This document shows, piece by piece, positions 45,208 to 54,582 of a DNA stretch of 64,000 nt. The notes beneath the pieces were generated by a model. It saw only the letters and a program-made list of their open reading frames with translations, made no database searches and had not been told where the DNA came from. The stretch covers positions 1,488,001-1,552,000 of the forward strand of contig NZ_CP020918.1 of the NCBI RefSeq assembly GCF_003076455.1. The letters are read 5' to 3'. The first letter of the stretch is position 1; every line of letters starts with the position of its first letter. The position numbers were made by a program, and so were the translations under genes. The stretch comes from Flavobacterium faecale. Its GTDB lineage: Bacteria; Bacteroidota; Bacteroidia; Flavobacteriales; Flavobacteriaceae.

Positions 45208-45822
45208 CTAAAACAAACCATTTAACTCAGCATCAATTCGGTTGATGATTGTTCCTAGATCTTCGGGGTTGTCAACAAAGTTCATGTTGTCAACATCAAT
45301 GATTAGTAGTTTTCCTCGGTCATAGGTATGTACCCATGCCTCATAACGCTCGTTTAGGCGACTTAGGTAATCAATAGAGATTGTTGATTCGTATTCACGA
45401 CCTCTTTTGTGTATTTGTCCTACCAAATTTGGTATAGAGCTACGCAAATAGATCAGTAAGTCGGGTGCTTTTACCGTTGATTCCATCAATTCAAACAAAG
45501 ACGAATAATTGTCAAAATCACGATGGGTCATTAAACCCATAGAGAATAAATTGGGTGCAAAAATATGGGCATCTTCATAGATGGTTCTGTCTTGAATAAC
45601 TTTTTTTCCGCTTTCGCGAATTTGTATTATTTGACGGAAACGACTATTCAAGAAATAGATTTGCAAATTAAATGACCAACGCTCCATTTGATGATAAAAA
45701 TCGTCTAGGTATGGGTTGTCTACAACATCTTCATAATGTGGATCCCATTTAAAGTGTTTGGCCAATAATTGTGTAAGTGTGGTTTTTCCAGAACCTATAT
45801 TTCCTGCTACTGCTATGTGCAT
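45208..45822 (-). CDS. Deoxynucleoside kinase (dNK family)
   Basis: 204 residues: P-loop GNIGSGKTT at about residues 7-15, MERWSFNLQIYFLNSRFRQ, the DRS-like motif QDRTIYEDAHIFAPNL, YLRSSIPNLVGQIHKRGREYE and the lid region. It phosphorylates deoxynucleosides for salvage; the preferred base cannot be assigned by eye. Its start codon overlaps the upstream gene's stop by one base (TAATG), implying coupling. Confidence 0.93.
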   Translation of the reverse strand: MHIAVAGNIGSGKTTLTQLLAKHFKWDPHYEDVVDNPYLDDFYHQMERWSFNLQIYFLNSRFRQIIQIRESGKKVIQDRTIYEDAHIFAPNLFSMGLMTHRDFDNYSSLFELMESTVKAPDLLIYLRSSIPNLVGQIHKRGREYESTISIDYLSRLNERYEAWVHTYDRGKLLIIDVDNMNFVDNPEDLGTIINRIDAELNGLF

Positions 45823-46610
45823 TACGGTATTATGATTTTATAATTTGTAATTCCTTCGTTGGTAAAAGTAGATAAAATTTGGTCCTTGTAATAGCATTTG
45901 TCAAAGGTTTTATCCACAAGTTCAATTTTGTACACTTTATTTTTGCTATAGTCTTGCATGTAAAATAGATGGTCTTTTGAATATAAAATTTGCTGTTCAC
46001 CCAGGAACTCAATCCATTCATATTCAGGTATTTTGTACAAATTTGTGATTTTTCCAAAAAGATTGCACATGAACGCCATGTTTTTGTCGTCTATCCAATA
46101 GAAATGATTGAAATCGGTTTGGTAATACTGAATGGTGTCCGGAAAAGGAGTCGAAATAGTTTTGTAGGTATTGTTGAGGTAGTTATACAGCCCAATTTGT
46201 TGATCAAGGGTGTTGTAGGTCCACAATTGATTTAGTCCTGCCATTCCAGTCGCTCTAAGGTTTATTGGATTTTCAGATTCGAAAAATAAAATACGTTGCG
46301 TTTCACTGAGTTGATTGTCGAGTAGGATTACGGCATTGAAATCCTGGTAGAACAAAACGATTTTGAGTGGATTGGTCAAGTCTATTTTGGTAAGGTTACC
46401 TAGTGAGACATTTTTATATTCCCATTGTTCTTTGTTTTTGCTTTTTGAGAATACTGCTTTGTCAAGAAAGTAATTGTAGCCATAGGAGTCGTGTCCAACA
46501 AAATTTTTATTCGCTATCGGAATAAAGTTAATTTTACTCGCTGCGATACTACTCTCTTGTCCTTGAAGCGAAAGAAAGGTAAATAATAAAAATAGGATAG
46601 CCTTTTTCAT
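45822..46610 (-). CDS. Secreted beta-propeller-like hypothetical protein
   Basis: 262 residues from MKKAILFLLFTFLSLQGQES, a signal peptide; the 32 extra upstream ORF residues run through a palindromic repeat and are rejected. The rest has recurring W- and Y-rich beta segments (NQLWTYNTLDQQIGLYNYLN, FNHFYWIDDKNMAFMCNLFG, EWIEFLGEQQILYSKDHLFY) suggesting a WD40- or NHL-like propeller. Upstream of and coupled to the kinase gene. No specific family recognised. Confidence 0.75.
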   Translation of the reverse strand: MKKAILFLLFTFLSLQGQESSIAASKINFIPIANKNFVGHDSYGYNYFLDKAVFSKSKNKEQWEYKNVSLGNLTKIDLTNPLKIVLFYQDFNAVILLDNQLSETQRILFFESENPINLRATGMAGLNQLWTYNTLDQQIGLYNYLNNTYKTISTPFPDTIQYYQTDFNHFYWIDDKNMAFMCNLFGKITNLYKIPEYEWIEFLGEQQILYSKDHLFYMQDYSKNKVYKIELVDKTFDKCYYKDQILSTFTNEGITNYKIIIP

Positions 46611-46666
46611 AGTGGTGCAAATTACAAAAAAAATCTGTTTCGTATTATGGAAACGGTTGTTGTTTT

Positions 46667-46738
46667 GCGTGAGGGATAGTCCCGAAAGTTCGGGAGCCCA
46701 ACCCACTTTTTTTGCGGGTCACGCCCGAAGGATAGTAA
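46667..46738 (-). repeat. Palindromic intergenic repeat element, copy A
   Basis: Read on the minus strand it starts GGGCGTG, contains the hairpin ACCCGC/GTGGGT and the palindrome TCCCGAA-CT-TTCGGGA, and ends CTATCCCTCACGC. It shares both ends (GGGCGTG start; C-A-CC-TCACGC end) with the larger element at 54435-54582. Similar GC-rich palindromic intergenic repeats are common in Flavobacterium. It lies between the propeller-like gene and the GLPGLI gene. Confidence 0.65.
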
Positions 46739-46776
46739 TGTATTGAAGAATTATAAATGATATAAAAAATTATTTT

Positions 46777-47673
46777 ATGAATAGTAGAAAGAAAATAGTA
46801 ATGGTATTGGGGCTGGCTTTAGGTTTGTCTGTACAAGCACAAGAGTTTCAAGGGATCGCGGTGTATCAATCCAAAACAAGTTCGGCAGAAATGAAGGAAC
46901 GTTTTGCGAATGATAAAAATATGACGCCAGACCGTCAAAAACAAATTGAAGAACGCATGAAGTCTATGTTTGAGAAAACATTCATTTTGAATTTTGACAA
47001 AACGGCTTCTATTTACAAAGAGGAAGAAAAACTGGATGCACCGGGTCAAGGTGGTGATGGCCGTATGAAGATGATGAGCTCGATGATGGGCGCCGGAGGT
47101 ACCATGTACAAAAATGTAAAAGATAAAAACTACACGGTTGACAAAGAATTTATGGGGAAAGACTTTTTGGTCAAAGATTCATTGGTAAAACTAAACTGGA
47201 AAATGGAAGGCGAAAGTCGCGTGATTGGTGGGTACAACTGTTTTAAAGCGACTGCAGTTATAGCAATGAATGAAACCGATTTGGGGAACTTTAGACCTAG
47301 ATCTGACGAGGAGAAACGAAAAGAAGATGCCGCAGAAAAAGAGAAGAAAACAAGTTTGTTAGATCAAATTAAAGCGCCAACCGAGCGTGTGGTAACGGCA
47401 TGGTACTCGCCAGAAATTCCTGTGAACCAAGGACCGGATAAATATTGGGGTTTACCAGGTTTGATCTTGGAAATCAATGATGGTAAAACCGTGATTTTAT
47501 GTTCAAAAGTGGTTTTGAACCCAAAAGAAAAGGCCAGCATTAAGGCAGCTACAAACGGAAAATTAATCAATCAAAAAGATTACGATGCGACGGTGGTGAA
47601 AAAAATCAAAGAGTATAGAGATAATAATCCAAGACCCGCAGGTGGTCCTGGTGGAGGTGGTGGCCGTCGTTAA
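46777..47673 (+). CDS. GLPGLI family secreted protein
   Basis: 298 residues. The signal peptide ends at VQAQ (about residue 22); the family-naming motif GLPGLI occurs in YWGLPGLILEIND near residue 230, preceded by TAWYSPEIPVNQGPD. The C-terminus is Gly/Pro/Arg rich. GLPGLI proteins are Bacteroidota envelope proteins of unknown role, often next to TonB-receptor-like proteins, as here (31 bases before the next gene). Confidence 0.88.
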   Translation: MNSRKKIVMVLGLALGLSVQAQEFQGIAVYQSKTSSAEMKERFANDKNMTPDRQKQIEERMKSMFEKTFILNFDKTASIYKEEEKLDAPGQGGDGRMKMMSSMMGAGGTMYKNVKDKNYTVDKEFMGKDFLVKDSLVKLNWKMEGESRVIGGYNCFKATAVIAMNETDLGNFRPRSDEEKRKEDAAEKEKKTSLLDQIKAPTERVVTAWYSPEIPVNQGPDKYWGLPGLILEINDGKTVILCSKVVLNPKEKASIKAATNGKLINQKDYDATVVKKIKEYRDNNPRPAGGPGGGGGRR

Positions 47674-47704
47674 TTAGTAATTGGGTTCTATTTAAATTAT
47701 TTAT

Positions 47705-50392
47705 ATGAAAAAATTATATCTAGTAGTTTTGTTTTTATTTTCGATCCTATCCATTGGACAATCTTTGAAAATGGAAGGAAGTATTGTTGATACTAAAGGT
47801 AAAGCAATTGAGATGGCCAATGTTATGGCTGTCAATTTGGGTACCAAAGCAATGGACTCCTATGCAATTACAAATGAAAAAGGAAAATTTTCTTTGTCTT
47901 TAAAATCGGGAACGCATTATAGCATCAATGTAAGTTATTTGGGGATGCAAAGTAAAACTATTGAAATTGTAACTTCACAAGAAGATATCACTCGCACTAT
48001 TGCACTTGAAGAAGGCGGAATCGAGTTGGACGGAGTAGAAATTGTGCATGATATGCCAGTATCTATCAAAGGGGATACAATTGTTTACAATGCAGACTCG
48101 TTTAAATCGGGTACAGAGAGAAAACTGGAAGATATACTGAAAAAATTACCAGGGGTTGAGGTCAATGATGATGGTGAAGTAGAGGTTGAAGGTAAAAAAG
48201 TAACCAAGCTTATGATCGAAGGGAAAGACTTTTTTGACGGTGATACAAAATTAGGTGTCAAAAATATTCCTGCGGATGCAATTGATAAAATTCAGGTGCT
48301 TCGAAATTTCAACGAAGTTGGTGCTCTCAAAGGTGTTGAGAATAATGAAGAAAGTGTGGCAATGAACATTAAACTAAAATCGGGTAAAAAGAATTTTTGG
48401 TTTGGTGATGTCACGGCAGGTGCAGGAGTAGGACACGAGGAAAGTCGCTACGTGATTAATCCTAAGATTTTTTACTACAGTCCTAAGTACAGCATAAACG
48501 TGATTACGAACTTTAATAATATCGGAGAGCTGCCACTTACTATTCAAGATTATTTAAAATTTACTGGTGGTTTTAGAGGGGTGGCCAAAAAAGGAGGAAG
48601 CAGTTTTGATGTTTCGTCAAATGATTTGGGAATCTCGCTACTACGCAACAATAGAGCTAAGGATATTGAAACGAAATTTGGAGCAACAAATTTTTCATAC
48701 ACTATCAATAAGGCGTGGAATATTAGTGGTTTCGGAATCTTGTCTTCTTCCAATACCGATTTAGAAACCAAAACACAAACCACTATTTTAGGTTCAGGTG
48801 ATAAGCAGAATAGTAGCGAGGCTGCTGCTCAAAAAAGTAATTTTGGACTTTTTAAACTGAGCTCTAGTTATAAACCGACTGACAAATTACAATTGGATTA
48901 TGATGTGTTGACCAAAATTTCGAAACAAGATGAATTATCTTCTTTGAACAGGGAATCTATCGTGGATGGGGTTAGCGCTACAGAGGATATTTTTACGAAT
49001 AAAAAGCAAAATCCACTTTCGATAAATCAAAACCTAAATTTGTATTATACCAAAAATGATAAAAATATTTTTGCTTTTGAGGTGCAACATTTATACCAAG
49101 ATGAAAATCCGTTTTACAGTGCCAATCTACAAAGTCAACCCTTCAGTCTAACTGATTATGTGTCGGGTCAAAATCGAAACAGCCTTAATCAAGATCGTTT
49201 TGTTAAAACCAATAAAGTAGATGCGAAGATGGATTACTATTATATGTTGACCAAAACGAGTAACATCAACGTGACAGTGGGTGATACGTATTCCAATCAA
49301 ATATTTAATTCGAATATTTTTCAGATTTTGGACAATAATACAGTGAATAATTTAGACGATTCAGAGTATAATAATCAAGTGAAATACAATTTTAATGACA
49401 CTTATTTAGGTTTGCATTATAAGATCTTGACTGGTAAATTTACTTTTAATCCAGGGGTAAGTTTGCATTATTATAACATGGCAAATGTGCAATTGGGTAG
49501 TGAATACCAACAAAATTTTGCTCGTGTTTTACCTGATTTTTATGCCTTGTATCAAATTAAGAAATCGCAGACTTTGAGCTACAATTATTCGTTGACCAAC
49601 AACTTTACAGATATCAATAAACTGGCACAAGGAGCGGTGTTGTCAAATTATAATAGTTTGTTCAGTGGGAATCGGTTTTTGGAGAATGCCACTTCGCAAG
49701 TACATTCATTACGCTACTTTAAATACAACATGTATAATTTTGAAAATATTTTTGCGAATGCATCGTATAGTAAGAAAGTGGATGCCATCAAAACAAGCTC
49801 TGTTTTTACTGGAGTTAATCAAACATCGAGTCCTTACAATTCTAATTTGGCAGACGAAACCTTATCGGGATCAGGAAATTATGGGCGTTCGTTTCTAAGA
49901 AACTACAAAGCGAGCTTTGGAGCATCGGTAAATTGGTCTAAATTCAATAACATACAAAACACTAAGGCTACCACTACCGAAAGTTTAACGCAAAGCTATA
50001 CGGTCAAAGCTTCTACAAATTACAAAAACATGCCCAATTTGGAGTTGGGGTACAATTATGCAGTCAATCAATACAGCGGTACTACGTTCTACACGGATAA
50101 GCCTTTTTTGAAACTGGACTACTATTTTTTAAACGCTTTTTCTTTTGTGTCTGAATATGAATTTTATAATTATCGAAATGATTCTAGAACGATACAAAAT
50201 CAATATGATTTTTTGAGTGCTAGTATGATCTATCAAAAGAAAAATTCAAAAATGGAATACAAACTTGCGGCAACTAATATTTTGAATACTAAGTCACTTA
50301 ACGATAATAGCTTTTCGCAGTTTGCGACTTCAAACTCGCAGTACACGGTACAGCCACGATACGTTATTTTTTCGATGAAATACAATTTGTAG
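47705..50392 (+). CDS. Outer-membrane TonB-receptor-like barrel protein
   Basis: 895 residues. Signal peptide (about 1-19), carboxypeptidase-regulatory-like domain (20-105), a plug-like region with LEDILKKLPGVEVNDDGEVEVEGKKV and KNIPADAIDKIQVLRNF, then a long barrel ending in the aromatic strand RYVIFSMKYNL. It belongs to the OMP_b-brl_3 / TonB-receptor-like group. The ligand is unknown. Coupled to the upstream GLPGLI gene. Confidence 0.85.
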   Translation: MKKLYLVVLFLFSILSIGQSLKMEGSIVDTKGKAIEMANVMAVNLGTKAMDSYAITNEKGKFSLSLKSGTHYSINVSYLGMQSKTIEIVTSQEDITRTIALEEGGIELDGVEIVHDMPVSIKGDTIVYNADSFKSGTERKLEDILKKLPGVEVNDDGEVEVEGKKVTKLMIEGKDFFDGDTKLGVKNIPADAIDKIQVLRNFNEVGALKGVENNEESVAMNIKLKSGKKNFWFGDVTAGAGVGHEESRYVINPKIFYYSPKYSINVITNFNNIGELPLTIQDYLKFTGGFRGVAKKGGSSFDVSSNDLGISLLRNNRAKDIETKFGATNFSYTINKAWNISGFGILSSSNTDLETKTQTTILGSGDKQNSSEAAAQKSNFGLFKLSSSYKPTDKLQLDYDVLTKISKQDELSSLNRESIVDGVSATEDIFTNKKQNPLSINQNLNLYYTKNDKNIFAFEVQHLYQDENPFYSANLQSQPFSLTDYVSGQNRNSLNQDRFVKTNKVDAKMDYYYMLTKTSNINVTVGDTYSNQIFNSNIFQILDNNTVNNLDDSEYNNQVKYNFNDTYLGLHYKILTGKFTFNPGVSLHYYNMANVQLGSEYQQNFARVLPDFYALYQIKKSQTLSYNYSLTNNFTDINKLAQGAVLSNYNSLFSGNRFLENATSQVHSLRYFKYNMYNFENIFANASYSKKVDAIKTSSVFTGVNQTSSPYNSNLADETLSGSGNYGRSFLRNYKASFGASVNWSKFNNIQNTKATTTESLTQSYTVKASTNYKNMPNLELGYNYAVNQYSGTTFYTDKPFLKLDYYFLNAFSFVSEYEFYNYRNDSRTIQNQYDFLSASMIYQKKNSKMEYKLAATNILNTKSLNDNSFSQFATSNSQYTVQPRYVIFSMKYNL

Positions 50393-50492
50393 TTGGATTG
50401 TAAAAAATGTATTTAGAATAATATCAAGTGGTATACTCTTTGATAATGAAAAGAAAAATAGTACTTTTGAAAAGTAAAAAAAACTTAAAATT

Positions 50493-50987
50493 ATGAAAAA
50501 ATTCGCTCTGTTATTAGCAGTATTATCTTTTGGTTTTGCAAATGCTCAAGCCCCTTTGGAGGAAGGTGGATTGCAACTGAATCTAGGAATTGGAACTTCT
50601 GGATGGGGAACACCTGTGTATGCAGGAATTGATTATGGTATCGCTCCAAACTTCACTCTTGGAGGAGAGCTTTCGTATCAGTCCTACAATACAGCTGGAT
50701 ATAAAAGTAATATCTTAGGAATCCAAGCAAATGGGAACTACCATTTTAATGAGATTCTTAATATCCCAAGTGAGTGGGATTTGTATGGAGGAGCTAGTTT
50801 GAGCTACTACAATTGGACATCGAAAATTGATGGTAAAAAAGCAGATTACAGTGGAGCTGATGATATTGGAGTAGGACTACAAGTAGGTGGTCGTTATTTC
50901 TTCACTGATAAATTGGCGATTAACCTTCAATTAGGTGGAAGCAGCGCTTTGAGCGGTGGTAAATTAGGAATCACATTATTATTGTAA
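50493..50987 (+). CDS. Small outer-membrane beta-barrel protein
   Basis: 164 residues: signal peptide MKKFALLLAVLSFGFANAQA, then about eight amphipathic strands with GLQLNLGIGTSGWGTPVYAGIDYG and GVGLQVGGRYFFTDKLAINLQLG. This resembles OmpW/porin-family small barrels. Followed by its own terminator. Role unknown. Confidence 0.85.
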   Translation: MKKFALLLAVLSFGFANAQAPLEEGGLQLNLGIGTSGWGTPVYAGIDYGIAPNFTLGGELSYQSYNTAGYKSNILGIQANGNYHFNEILNIPSEWDLYGGASLSYYNWTSKIDGKKADYSGADDIGVGLQVGGRYFFTDKLAINLQLGGSSALSGGKLGITLLL

Positions 50988-51006
50988 TACACTTTCTTTT
51001 ATATAC

Positions 51007-51046
51007 AAAAGGAGTCGTTTCTATCTTGAAACGACTCCTTTTTTTG
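51007..51046 (+). terminator. Terminator of the small barrel gene
   Basis: Perfect 15-bp inverted repeat (51007-51021 and 51028-51042) running into T residues. Confidence 0.92.
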
Positions 51047-51059
51047 TGGTAACATATAC

Positions 51060-52820
51060 TTATTTTATTTTGACATAAATGGTAATATCATAATTTTCGA
51101 TTACGACTTGATCTTCTTCGATTTGTCCATTCACACTTTTGTAATTCAGTCGAAAGTCAAAATTTTTAGTTCTAATGTTTTGAATGAGCTGTTCGGTATT
51201 CTGTTTTATCAGCTCTTTATTTTTAAATACAAAATCATTGATTGGCAACAGTATTTTTTCGTTGTTGATGGTCAACTCGATTCCTTTTGCGACCATTTTG
51301 TGACTGATGCTGTAACCTTTAGAGTCGATGGTTATACAATCATCACAATTTGTAGTAGCATATCTGTTTAATTCAAACGCCAATGCATAGCCTTGAATGT
51401 TATCAATTGGAAGACTTTTTTCAGAATTATAATAGTAATATACTGCTTCTCCATTATTTTCGCCTCTATACTGACTGCCACGATAAGTAAAACCAAGTTC
51501 TTTCATAATTGCAGCAGCACCCATGGTTTTATCTTTTTTGGCGGCAATTGCTATTTTTTTTGAATAAGGTGCCAAGGGCGAAATCCCATAATTGTCATTT
51601 ATAAATAGTACAATACTACTTAAATCTTTTTCTTCCTTTTCTGTTAGTTTTGTGGTTTTACTTTTTAGAATAAATTTTTCAAAACGATTCAATTGACTTT
51701 TTTTCGAAATAGAATCTGCACTTTGAGGACCAAAAAGAGTCACGAAGGCAATCACGCACATGCTTACGGGTATGAAGATAATTTTGGAGTTTTTTATACA
51801 GATGAAATAAAAGGTGAGTACGGTAAGCCAAACAGCTAATGCTAGTACGTAATAGCGCTCATGTGTGACCCCATAGAGGTTTATTCGATACAAAATAGCC
51901 CAAAACAATAGGCCAAGTAAGGGTACTAGCAAAAAGTAAAACCATTTGTGAAACGTGCGCATCCAAACATTTTCATGATCATTTGCTATGGGATGAATCA
52001 AAAGCAGTGATAGAATTCCAAAAATGGCGAATACCAATATTAAGTTCGATACCCAGCCGACAGGTAATTCAAATGAGGCTATTATTTTGACTTCATAAGA
52101 TAAAAGTATTACGAGGTAAATACTAATTAATGGAATCAATACAAACTGGGTGAATTTTTTTAGACCAACAGGATATTGCAATTTCAACGGAACTTTTGAA
52201 TTGTTGGTTTCTGGAATACCTGCCAAAAAGAAAACGGTATTAAAAATCCCGTACACTAGGTAGAATAAATCTAGGTAGATAGTATCATAAAAGTCAATAT
52301 TGAACAAATTATGTGTCGCCAAAAGAGCAAATGAAAGCCCAGCATAAATGACAGAACTGTAAAGTCCTGCTGTTAAAATACGCAAGAATAATTGTTTGTT
52401 GAATTCCCAAAAAGCATTTTCGTCATATTGTTTTTGAATGAAAGCAGCAAAAGATACTAGTAGGTGAAGTGCTAAATTGAGGGAAAAGAATTGGTAGATT
52501 TCCAACGGTTTGAACGGGTTGCTAAATTGAAAAACAAAGACAAACAGCAAGGCTCCCAAAATCAAGCTACTCCCAAAACGGAAGATATTATTTTTTTGAT
52601 CTCTTAAAAAGTGCAAACTTATGGATAGGAACAAAACCAAACATAAGGAACAACTCATGATGATTTTGATGAATATTCTTTGAATTTCCTTATCCTTTTC
52701 ATCATACGCATATATAGCACACAAGGTAGCGACAATAGCAACAAGAATTTCTAGAGGAAACCTCAGTAGTGTTTGCTTTGTTTCTTCGACAATTTTATGA
52801 AAGGAAGGAAAAGTAGCCAT
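51060..52820 (-). CDS. DUF4153 membrane protein
   Basis: 586 residues: about ten hydrophobic helices in the first two thirds (ILVAIVATLCAIYAYDEKDK, LVLFLSISLHFLRD, SSVIYAGLSFALLATHNLF, FAIFGILSLLLIHPIANDHE) and a soluble C-terminal domain of about 180 residues. The layout and motifs match DUF4153 proteins, whose function is not known. Divergent neighbours carry terminators on each side, so it is monocistronic. Confidence 0.85.
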   Translation of the reverse strand: MATFPSFHKIVEETKQTLLRFPLEILVAIVATLCAIYAYDEKDKEIQRIFIKIIMSCSLCLVLFLSISLHFLRDQKNNIFRFGSSLILGALLFVFVFQFSNPFKPLEIYQFFSLNLALHLLVSFAAFIQKQYDENAFWEFNKQLFLRILTAGLYSSVIYAGLSFALLATHNLFNIDFYDTIYLDLFYLVYGIFNTVFFLAGIPETNNSKVPLKLQYPVGLKKFTQFVLIPLISIYLVILLSYEVKIIASFELPVGWVSNLILVFAIFGILSLLLIHPIANDHENVWMRTFHKWFYFLLVPLLGLLFWAILYRINLYGVTHERYYVLALAVWLTVLTFYFICIKNSKIIFIPVSMCVIAFVTLFGPQSADSISKKSQLNRFEKFILKSKTTKLTEKEEKDLSSIVLFINDNYGISPLAPYSKKIAIAAKKDKTMGAAAIMKELGFTYRGSQYRGENNGEAVYYYYNSEKSLPIDNIQGYALAFELNRYATTNCDDCITIDSKGYSISHKMVAKGIELTINNEKILLPINDFVFKNKELIKQNTEQLIQNIRTKNFDFRLNYKSVNGQIEEDQVVIENYDITIYVKIK

Positions 52821-52861
52821 AGGATAATTTTTTTGCTAAGTAACGAAAAAGTATCCTACAA

Positions 52862-52893
52862 AAAAAAGGCTGCCTTGAAAACAAGACAGCCTT
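52862..52893 (-). terminator. Terminator of metK
   Basis: Near-perfect 13-bp inverted repeat (AAAGGCTGCCTTG / CAAGACAGCCTTT, one mismatch) downstream of the minus-strand metK, ending in T residues on that strand. Confidence 0.85.
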
Positions 52894-52918
52894 TATAATT
52901 ATAAAACAGTTCAGGATA

Positions 52919-54169
52919 TTACAATCCGAAAGCTGCTTTTACTTGATCAACAAAATCTAATTTTTCCCAAGTAAACAATTCTACCTCAACAGTTTTTGTT
53001 AAACCACCTGGAGCAGAGAAAGTTTTTGAAACCGTTTCAGGCGTACGTCCCATGTGTCCGTAAGCAGCAGTTTCACTGTAAATTGGGTTTCTCAATTTCA
53101 AACGTTGCTCAATAAAGTAAGGACGCATATCAAAGATTGCTTCTACTTTTTTGGCTATTTCGCCATCAGTCAAGTTTACTTTAGCTTTACCGTAAGTCTC
53201 AATAAAGATTCCCATAGGTTTTGCAACACCAATTGCATACGATACTTGAACCAAGATTTCGTCAGCAACACCAGCAGCAACTAAGTTTTTGGCAATATGA
53301 CGTGTTGCATAAGCAGCACTTCTATCCACCTTTGAAGGATCTTTTCCAGAGAAAGCACCACCACCGTGAGCACCTTTACCACCATAAGTATCCACGATAA
53401 TTTTTCTACCAGTCAAACCAGTATCACCATGAGGACCTCCAATCACAAATTTCCCAGTTGGGTTAATGTGGTATTGAATTTTATCGTTGAATAAATGAGC
53501 GTGCTTAGGATTTTTTGCAATGATTCTTGGAATCAAGATTTCAACAATATCTTTTTTGATTTTAGCAAGCATTGCTTCCTCTTCGTCAAAATCATCATGT
53601 TGTGTAGAGATAACGATTGCTTCGATACGTACCGGAACATTCTCGTCGCTGTACTCTAACGTTACTTGAGATTTAGCATCAGGACGTAAATAAGGAATCT
53701 CCTTGTTTTCACGTCTTAAAATTGCCAATTCTTTCAATAAACTATGGGATAAATCCAATGCCAATGGCATGTAGTTTTCTGTTTCGTTGGTTGCATAACC
53801 AAACATCATACCTTGGTCACCTGCTCCTTGCTCCTCTGGGCTAGAACGGTCAACACCTTGATTGATATCTGCAGATTGTTCGTGGATAGCCGACAAAATA
53901 CCGCAAGAATTTGCTTCAAACATGTATTCACTTTTCGTATATCCAATTTTGCGAATTACTTCACGAGCAATATGTTGTACATCCAAGTACGTATTTGATT
54001 TTACCTCTCCAGCTAGAATCACCTGACCTGTTGTAACTAGTGTTTCACAAGCTACTTTTGAGTCAGCGTCAAAGGCCAAAAAGTTGTCAATTAATGCATC
54101 TGAAATTTGATCTGCAATCTTGTCTGGATGTCCTTCACTCACAGATTCTGACGTAAATAAATAAGCCAT
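52919..54169 (-). CDS. metK: S-adenosylmethionine synthase
   Basis: 416 residues: [38 protein letters not shown] (signature 1), [19 protein letters not shown] (signature 2) and the ATP- and methionine-binding regions are intact. It makes SAM from methionine and ATP. It has an unusually long leader (about 165 bases from the predicted start of transcription) with a SAM-riboswitch-like core and a terminator hairpin, so SAM feedback is likely. Confidence 0.97.
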   Translation of the reverse strand: MAYLFTSESVSEGHPDKIADQISDALIDNFLAFDADSKVACETLVTTGQVILAGEVKSNTYLDVQHIAREVIRKIGYTKSEYMFEANSCGILSAIHEQSADINQGVDRSSPEEQGAGDQGMMFGYATNETENYMPLALDLSHSLLKELAILRRENKEIPYLRPDAKSQVTLEYSDENVPVRIEAIVISTQHDDFDEEEAMLAKIKKDIVEILIPRIIAKNPKHAHLFNDKIQYHINPTGKFVIGGPHGDTGLTGRKIIVDTYGGKGAHGGGAFSGKDPSKVDRSAAYATRHIAKNLVAAGVADEILVQVSYAIGVAKPMGIFIETYGKAKVNLTDGEIAKKVEAIFDMRPYFIEQRLKLRNPIYSETAAYGHMGRTPETVSKTFSAPGGLTKTVEVELFTWEKLDFVDQVKAAFGL

Positions 54170-54209
54170 AATAAATATTTTTTAATATTAAGCGAGGAAA
54201 AATAATTGC

Positions 54210-54335
54210 AAAAAAAGACTAAAGGAGAGTATCTGCTTTAGCATTTTTTTCTACCAAAAATTGTTTGGCACCCATAATCAACTAAGTTCATTATGAAGAG
54301 GTTGCAATCAGTTCAAATTTTTCCTCTTGTATTTT
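54210..54335 (-). promoter_or_regulatory. Candidate SAM riboswitch-like leader with terminator upstream of metK
   Basis: On the minus strand the leader has GCAACC (54300-54305), a hairpin CATAATGAAC-TTA-GTTGATTATG (54273-54295, one internal mismatch), then GGTGCCAAA (54264-54272) and a second A/T-paired hairpin. GCAACC - hairpin - GGUGC is the SAM-I core around P3. A terminator-like hairpin CTAAAG...CTTTAG with a T run (54210-54241) lies just before the ribosome-binding area. The 5' P1/P2 part is not canonical, so the class is uncertain. Confidence 0.5.
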
Positions 54336-54341
54336 GAGGTG

Positions 54342-54349
54342 CAAAGGTA
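54342..54349 (-). promoter_or_regulatory. -7 promoter box of metK (TACCTTTG)
   Basis: Minus-strand TACCTTTG fits TAnnTTTG. It lies about 173 bases upstream of metK, directly before the structured leader and next to direct-repeat copy 1. Confidence 0.55.
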
Positions 54350-54360
54350 TGAAACGATTT

Positions 54361-54405
54361 TGAATTGGAAATTATTCTTAACTAATTTTTTAAATTAAAA
54401 AGAAT
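54361..54405. repeat. 45-bp direct repeat, copy 1 (left boundary)
   Basis: Starts TGAATTGGAAATTATTC and ends TTAAAAAGAAT. It matches 57619-57663 at 44 of 45 positions in the same orientation. It lies just upstream of the metK -7 box. Together with copy 2 it brackets a 3.2-kb segment. Confidence 0.9.
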
Positions 54406-54434
54406 AGGAGTCTTTTTAGTTCTTACAATTCTTT

Positions 54435-54582
54435 GGGCGTGCCAACATACCAAAAAAGGGCAACGTAGTTTGCAGTCAAAAAGCCCTTTTTTGGTATGCT
54501 GTCGTGTCATCCGTTACAAGTCCTCAACCAGTTCCGCTATCGCTACACTGGTTTGCGGGCTTTTCACTACTACCACTCACGC
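54435..54582 (+). repeat. Palindromic intergenic repeat element, copy B
   Basis: Begins GGGCGTGCC, contains a perfect 16-bp inverted repeat (CATACCAAAAAAGGGC, arms 54446-54461 and 54483-54498) and a 7-bp one (AACCAGT, arms 54526-54532 and 54547-54553), and ends CTACCACTCACGC. Same end motifs as copy A at 46667-46738. It sits just inside the left direct repeat. A small ORF across it has no coding character. Confidence 0.65.

Noticed and set aside
46611..46706. N-terminal extension of the propeller-like protein
   Set aside because: Runs through the palindromic repeat element and would bury the signal peptide; start placed at 46610.
54446..54498. Integron attC-like site from the 16-bp inverted repeat
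   Set aside because: No GTTRRRY core sites in the right places and no integron integrase; better explained as a palindromic intergenic repeat.
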